DNA of 64,000 nt from Dysgonomonas sp. 216. Its GTDB lineage: Bacteria; Bacteroidota; Bacteroidia; Bacteroidales; Dysgonomonadaceae. Positions 62,030 to 64,000 of the stretch are shown here, in pieces. Position numbers and translations under genes: made by a program. The notes under the pieces are model-generated. The model worked only from the letters and a program-made list of their open reading frames with translations, searched no databases and was not told the DNA's origin. The stretch lies in assembly GCF_010501065.1 (NCBI RefSeq), contig NZ_QVMM01000001.1, positions 173,083-237,082 on the forward strand, read 5' to 3'. Each line of letters begins with the position of its first letter. Position 1 is the stretch's first letter.

Positions 62030-64000
62030 TTACTCTTCGTTATATGTTGCCGTATCGCAAAGACAAGATATAAGGTTACGATCGCCATAAGCATTATCAA
62101 TGCGGGCAACGTTTACCCAAAACTTGTTCTCCTTTACAAAATCGAGTGGAAAAGCCGCCTTCGAACGTGGATAGCTATGCTTCCATTCATCGGCACAAAC
62201 CTCATATTCGGGGTGAGGCGCATTAACCAATACATTATCATCTTTGGCATAAGTACCATTTTCCACTTCTTTTATCTCTTCCCATATCTGATTCATCACA
62301 GCTATAAACCGATTCAGTTCGGCAAGGCTTTCACTCTCGGTAGGCTCAATCATCAATGTTCCATGAACAGGGAATGATAATGTTGGCGCATGATACCCGT
62401 AATCGACCAAACGTTTAGCTATATCGCTTTCGGTTATCCCCGACAATTCTTTCACCTTACGGCATTCAAGAATAAGTTCGTGTCCAACCCTACCCGATGT
62501 GCCTGTATAAACAACACCATAAGTATCTTTTACACACTCGGCTATATAATTAGCACTGAGTATAGCTATTTTAGTCGCACGGGTCAATCCTTCGGCTCCC
62601 ATCATACGAATATAACCGTAAGTTATAGGCAGTATACCTGCACTACCATACGGAGCCGAAGCTACCGTATTCAAAGTGCTTCCATCTTGTTCGGGATGGT
62701 GTGGTAAAAACCGAACAAGATGTTCGGCTACACATATAGGCCCTTCACCCGGCCCACCACCTCCGTGAGGTATTGCAAATGTCTTATGTAAGTTCAGATG
62801 ACATACATCGGCACCAATAACTCCCGGATTAGTTAAACCTACCTGAGCGTTCATATTAGCACCATCCATATACACCTGCCCTCCCCTTTCGTGAATAATC
62901 TTACACATGTCTTTCACGTCCTTTTCAAAAATTCCGTGAGTAGACGGATAGGTTATCATAAATGCAGCAAGGTTATCCTTGTTCTGGTCAGCCTTAGCTA
63001 CAAAATCGTCCATGTCGACATTTCCCTTGGCATCGGTAGCTACTATCACAATCTTATAGCCGGCTTGCACAGCCGAAGCGGGATTTGTACCATGAGCCGA
63101 AGCGGGAATCAATACTATATCGCGATGCGATTGTCCGATACTCTCCTGATATGCCCGAATAGTCATCAAACCGGCATACTCTCCGGCTGCACCCGAATTT
63201 GGTTGAAAGCTTACACCTGCGAGCCCTGTTATTTCTCCCAGATAAGACGCAAGTTCCGAAATCAACTCGGCATAGCCCATAGTCTGCATTTCCGGTGCAT
63301 AAGGATGGATATTTTGAAAACCTCCTAAGTATAAAGGTAATAACTCCGACGCAGCATTCAGTTTCATTGTACACGAACCGAGTGAGATCATTGAGTGAGC
63401 CAACGATATATCTTTCCTTTCGAGACGTTTTATATAACGCATCAGTTCGGTTTCTGTATGATACGAGTTGAACGCATCGTGTTGCAAATACTTACTTGTA
63501 CGCAAAAAACTGCTCTTTATATTACATTTCGCAGGCAAATCGTCAATCATATACACCGTTGTTTGTCCTGCCGATACGGCAAAAACGGCCAACAATTCGT
63601 GTGCCTTATAGTCGTTTGTTGTTTCGTCTATACTTATACCTATTTCTCCCGTTTCGAAATAACGAAGATTTATCTCCCTCATTTCGCAATTGAACCTGAT
63701 ATCATCATGCGATACCTCTTTTCGCAAAGAGACTTTCAATGTGTCGAAGTATTGATCGTTCTCAACTTTATACCCCAATGCAGTAAGTTCGTTTGCAATA
63801 AGAGCGGCTGTTGAATGTATACGTTCAGCAATAGTCTTAAGACCTTCGGGTCCATGATATACTGCATAAAAACTACTCATTGTAGCCAACAAAGCCTGAG
63901 CAGTACAGATATTAGATGTTGCTTTCTCTCTTTTTATATGTTGCTCCCTTGTTTGCAAAGCCATACGGTATGCAGGCTTTCCATAAGCATCCTTAGACAA
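62030..64000 (-). CDS. gcvP: Glycine dehydrogenase (decarboxylating), P protein (C-terminal part)
   Basis: PLP enzyme of the glycine cleavage system: decarboxylates glycine and loads aminomethyl onto lipoylated GcvH. The visible 656 residues are the C-terminal two thirds; the N-terminus runs off the right edge (family about 950). Visible: SLGSCTMKLNAASELLP, SFQPNSGAAGEYAGL, ITYPSTHGIFE, the PLP Lys in LNLHKTFAIPHGGGGPG and ILPITYGYIRMMGAEGL. It is convergent with rnfA. Single-chain form as in most Bacteroidota. Confidence 0.96.
   Translation of the reverse strand: MSKDAYGKPAYRMALQTREQHIKREKATSNICTAQALLATMSSFYAVYHGPEGLKTIAERIHSTAALIANELTALGYKVENDQYFDTLKVSLRKEVSHDDIRFNCEMREINLRYFETGEIGISIDETTNDYKAHELLAVFAVSAGQTTVYMIDDLPAKCNIKSSFLRTSKYLQHDAFNSYHTETELMRYIKRLERKDISLAHSMISLGSCTMKLNAASELLPLYLGGFQNIHPYAPEMQTMGYAELISELASYLGEITGLAGVSFQPNSGAAGEYAGLMTIRAYQESIGQSHRDIVLIPASAHGTNPASAVQAGYKIVIVATDAKGNVDMDDFVAKADQNKDNLAAFMITYPSTHGIFEKDVKDMCKIIHERGGQVYMDGANMNAQVGLTNPGVIGADVCHLNLHKTFAIPHGGGGPGEGPICVAEHLVRFLPHHPEQDGSTLNTVASAPYGSAGILPITYGYIRMMGAEGLTRATKIAILSANYIAECVKDTYGVVYTGTSGRVGHELILECRKVKELSGITESDIAKRLVDYGYHAPTLSFPVHGTLMIEPTESESLAELNRFIAVMNQIWEEIKEVENGTYAKDDNVLVNAPHPEYEVCADEWKHSYPRSKAAFPLDFVKENKFWVNVARIDNAYGDRNLISCLCDTATYNEE

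Noticed and set aside
1..64000. CRISPR arrays, tRNA/rRNA genes, insertion sequences, integrase or prophage genes
   Set aside because: No regularly spaced repeats of CRISPR type, no cloverleaf-like sequences noticed in gaps, and no transposase, integrase or phage structural proteins among the reading frames.

Overview
The window is typical chromosomal DNA of a low-GC member of the Bacteroidales, plausibly Dysgonomonas or a near relative (genus is inference). The evidence is Bacteroidota-style promoters (TAnnTTTG -7 boxes, two with a TTTG box exactly 19 bp upstream), near absence of Shine-Dalgarno sites, lipoproteins with acidic residues after the lipobox Cys, several Bacteroidota-restricted families (DUF4834, DUF4468, DUF4286, DUF4254), a probable type IX secretion C-terminal domain, and an Rnf complex with RseC-like protein. 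No rRNA, tRNA, IS element, prophage or CRISPR array was seen. Two genes run off the edges: ppdK on the left and gcvP on the right.

Layout. 1-6.9 kb: partial pyruvate phosphate dikinase, patatin phospholipase overlapping a GH13 glycosidase, PRPP synthetase, then psd-pssA-DUF4834 (phosphatidylethanolamine synthesis). 7.2-14.1 kb (minus): DUF4468 protein; the PASTA protein-rluD-ddl-acyltransferase operon; an Lrp regulator; two FKBP prolyl isomerases. 14.2-18.0 kb (plus): sirtuin, pyrophosphatase, DUF4286-ruvC-degenerate GT51-lipB. 18.4-25.8 kb: two secreted unknowns, nadK (minus), pdxJ-tonB, a DJ-1 protein, a tandem pair of paralogous lipoproteins, DUF2459 and DUF3795 genes. 26-34 kb: an LTA-synthase-like membrane phosphotransferase, envelope proteins, and a minus-strand aspartate/alanine module (aspT-aspD-porin). 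34.5-37.6 kb: a large MBG-repeat surface protein with an outer-membrane barrel. 37.7-43.3 kb (minus): HEAT-like protein and dxs-trkA-trkH. 43.5-45.5 kb: two AT-rich accessory genes including a DUF4143 ATPase. 45.7-56 kb: mnmE, a thioredoxin-fold lipoprotein, yifB-DUF4254-two glycosyltransferases, an HD protein, a NamZ-type muramidase and a zinc-ribbon membrane protein. 56.1-61.9 kb: rseC-rnfBCDGEA. 62-64 kb: gcvP (partial).

The genes mostly serve housekeeping: envelope and phospholipid synthesis, cofactors (lipoate, PLP, NADP, isoprenoids), potassium uptake and anaerobic energy conservation (Rnf, and decarboxylative aspartate/alanine exchange).

Two observations stand out. First, RnfG ends in a 14-residue tandem repeat carrying four DxxSGAT motifs, which match the consensus for covalent FMN attachment by ApbE, whereas the canonical motif in the domain reads DAITAAT. 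This raises the possibility of a multiply flavinylated RnfG. Second, an intergenic two-box repeat occurs in three clear copies and one degenerate copy: a 20-bp box TGTCAGnATTGTCAGGTTTT, then at a fixed 59-60 bp start-to-start distance a dyad ATTCTA-N6-TAGAAT. One copy separates rnfC from rnfD and another overlaps the rnfA stop codon.
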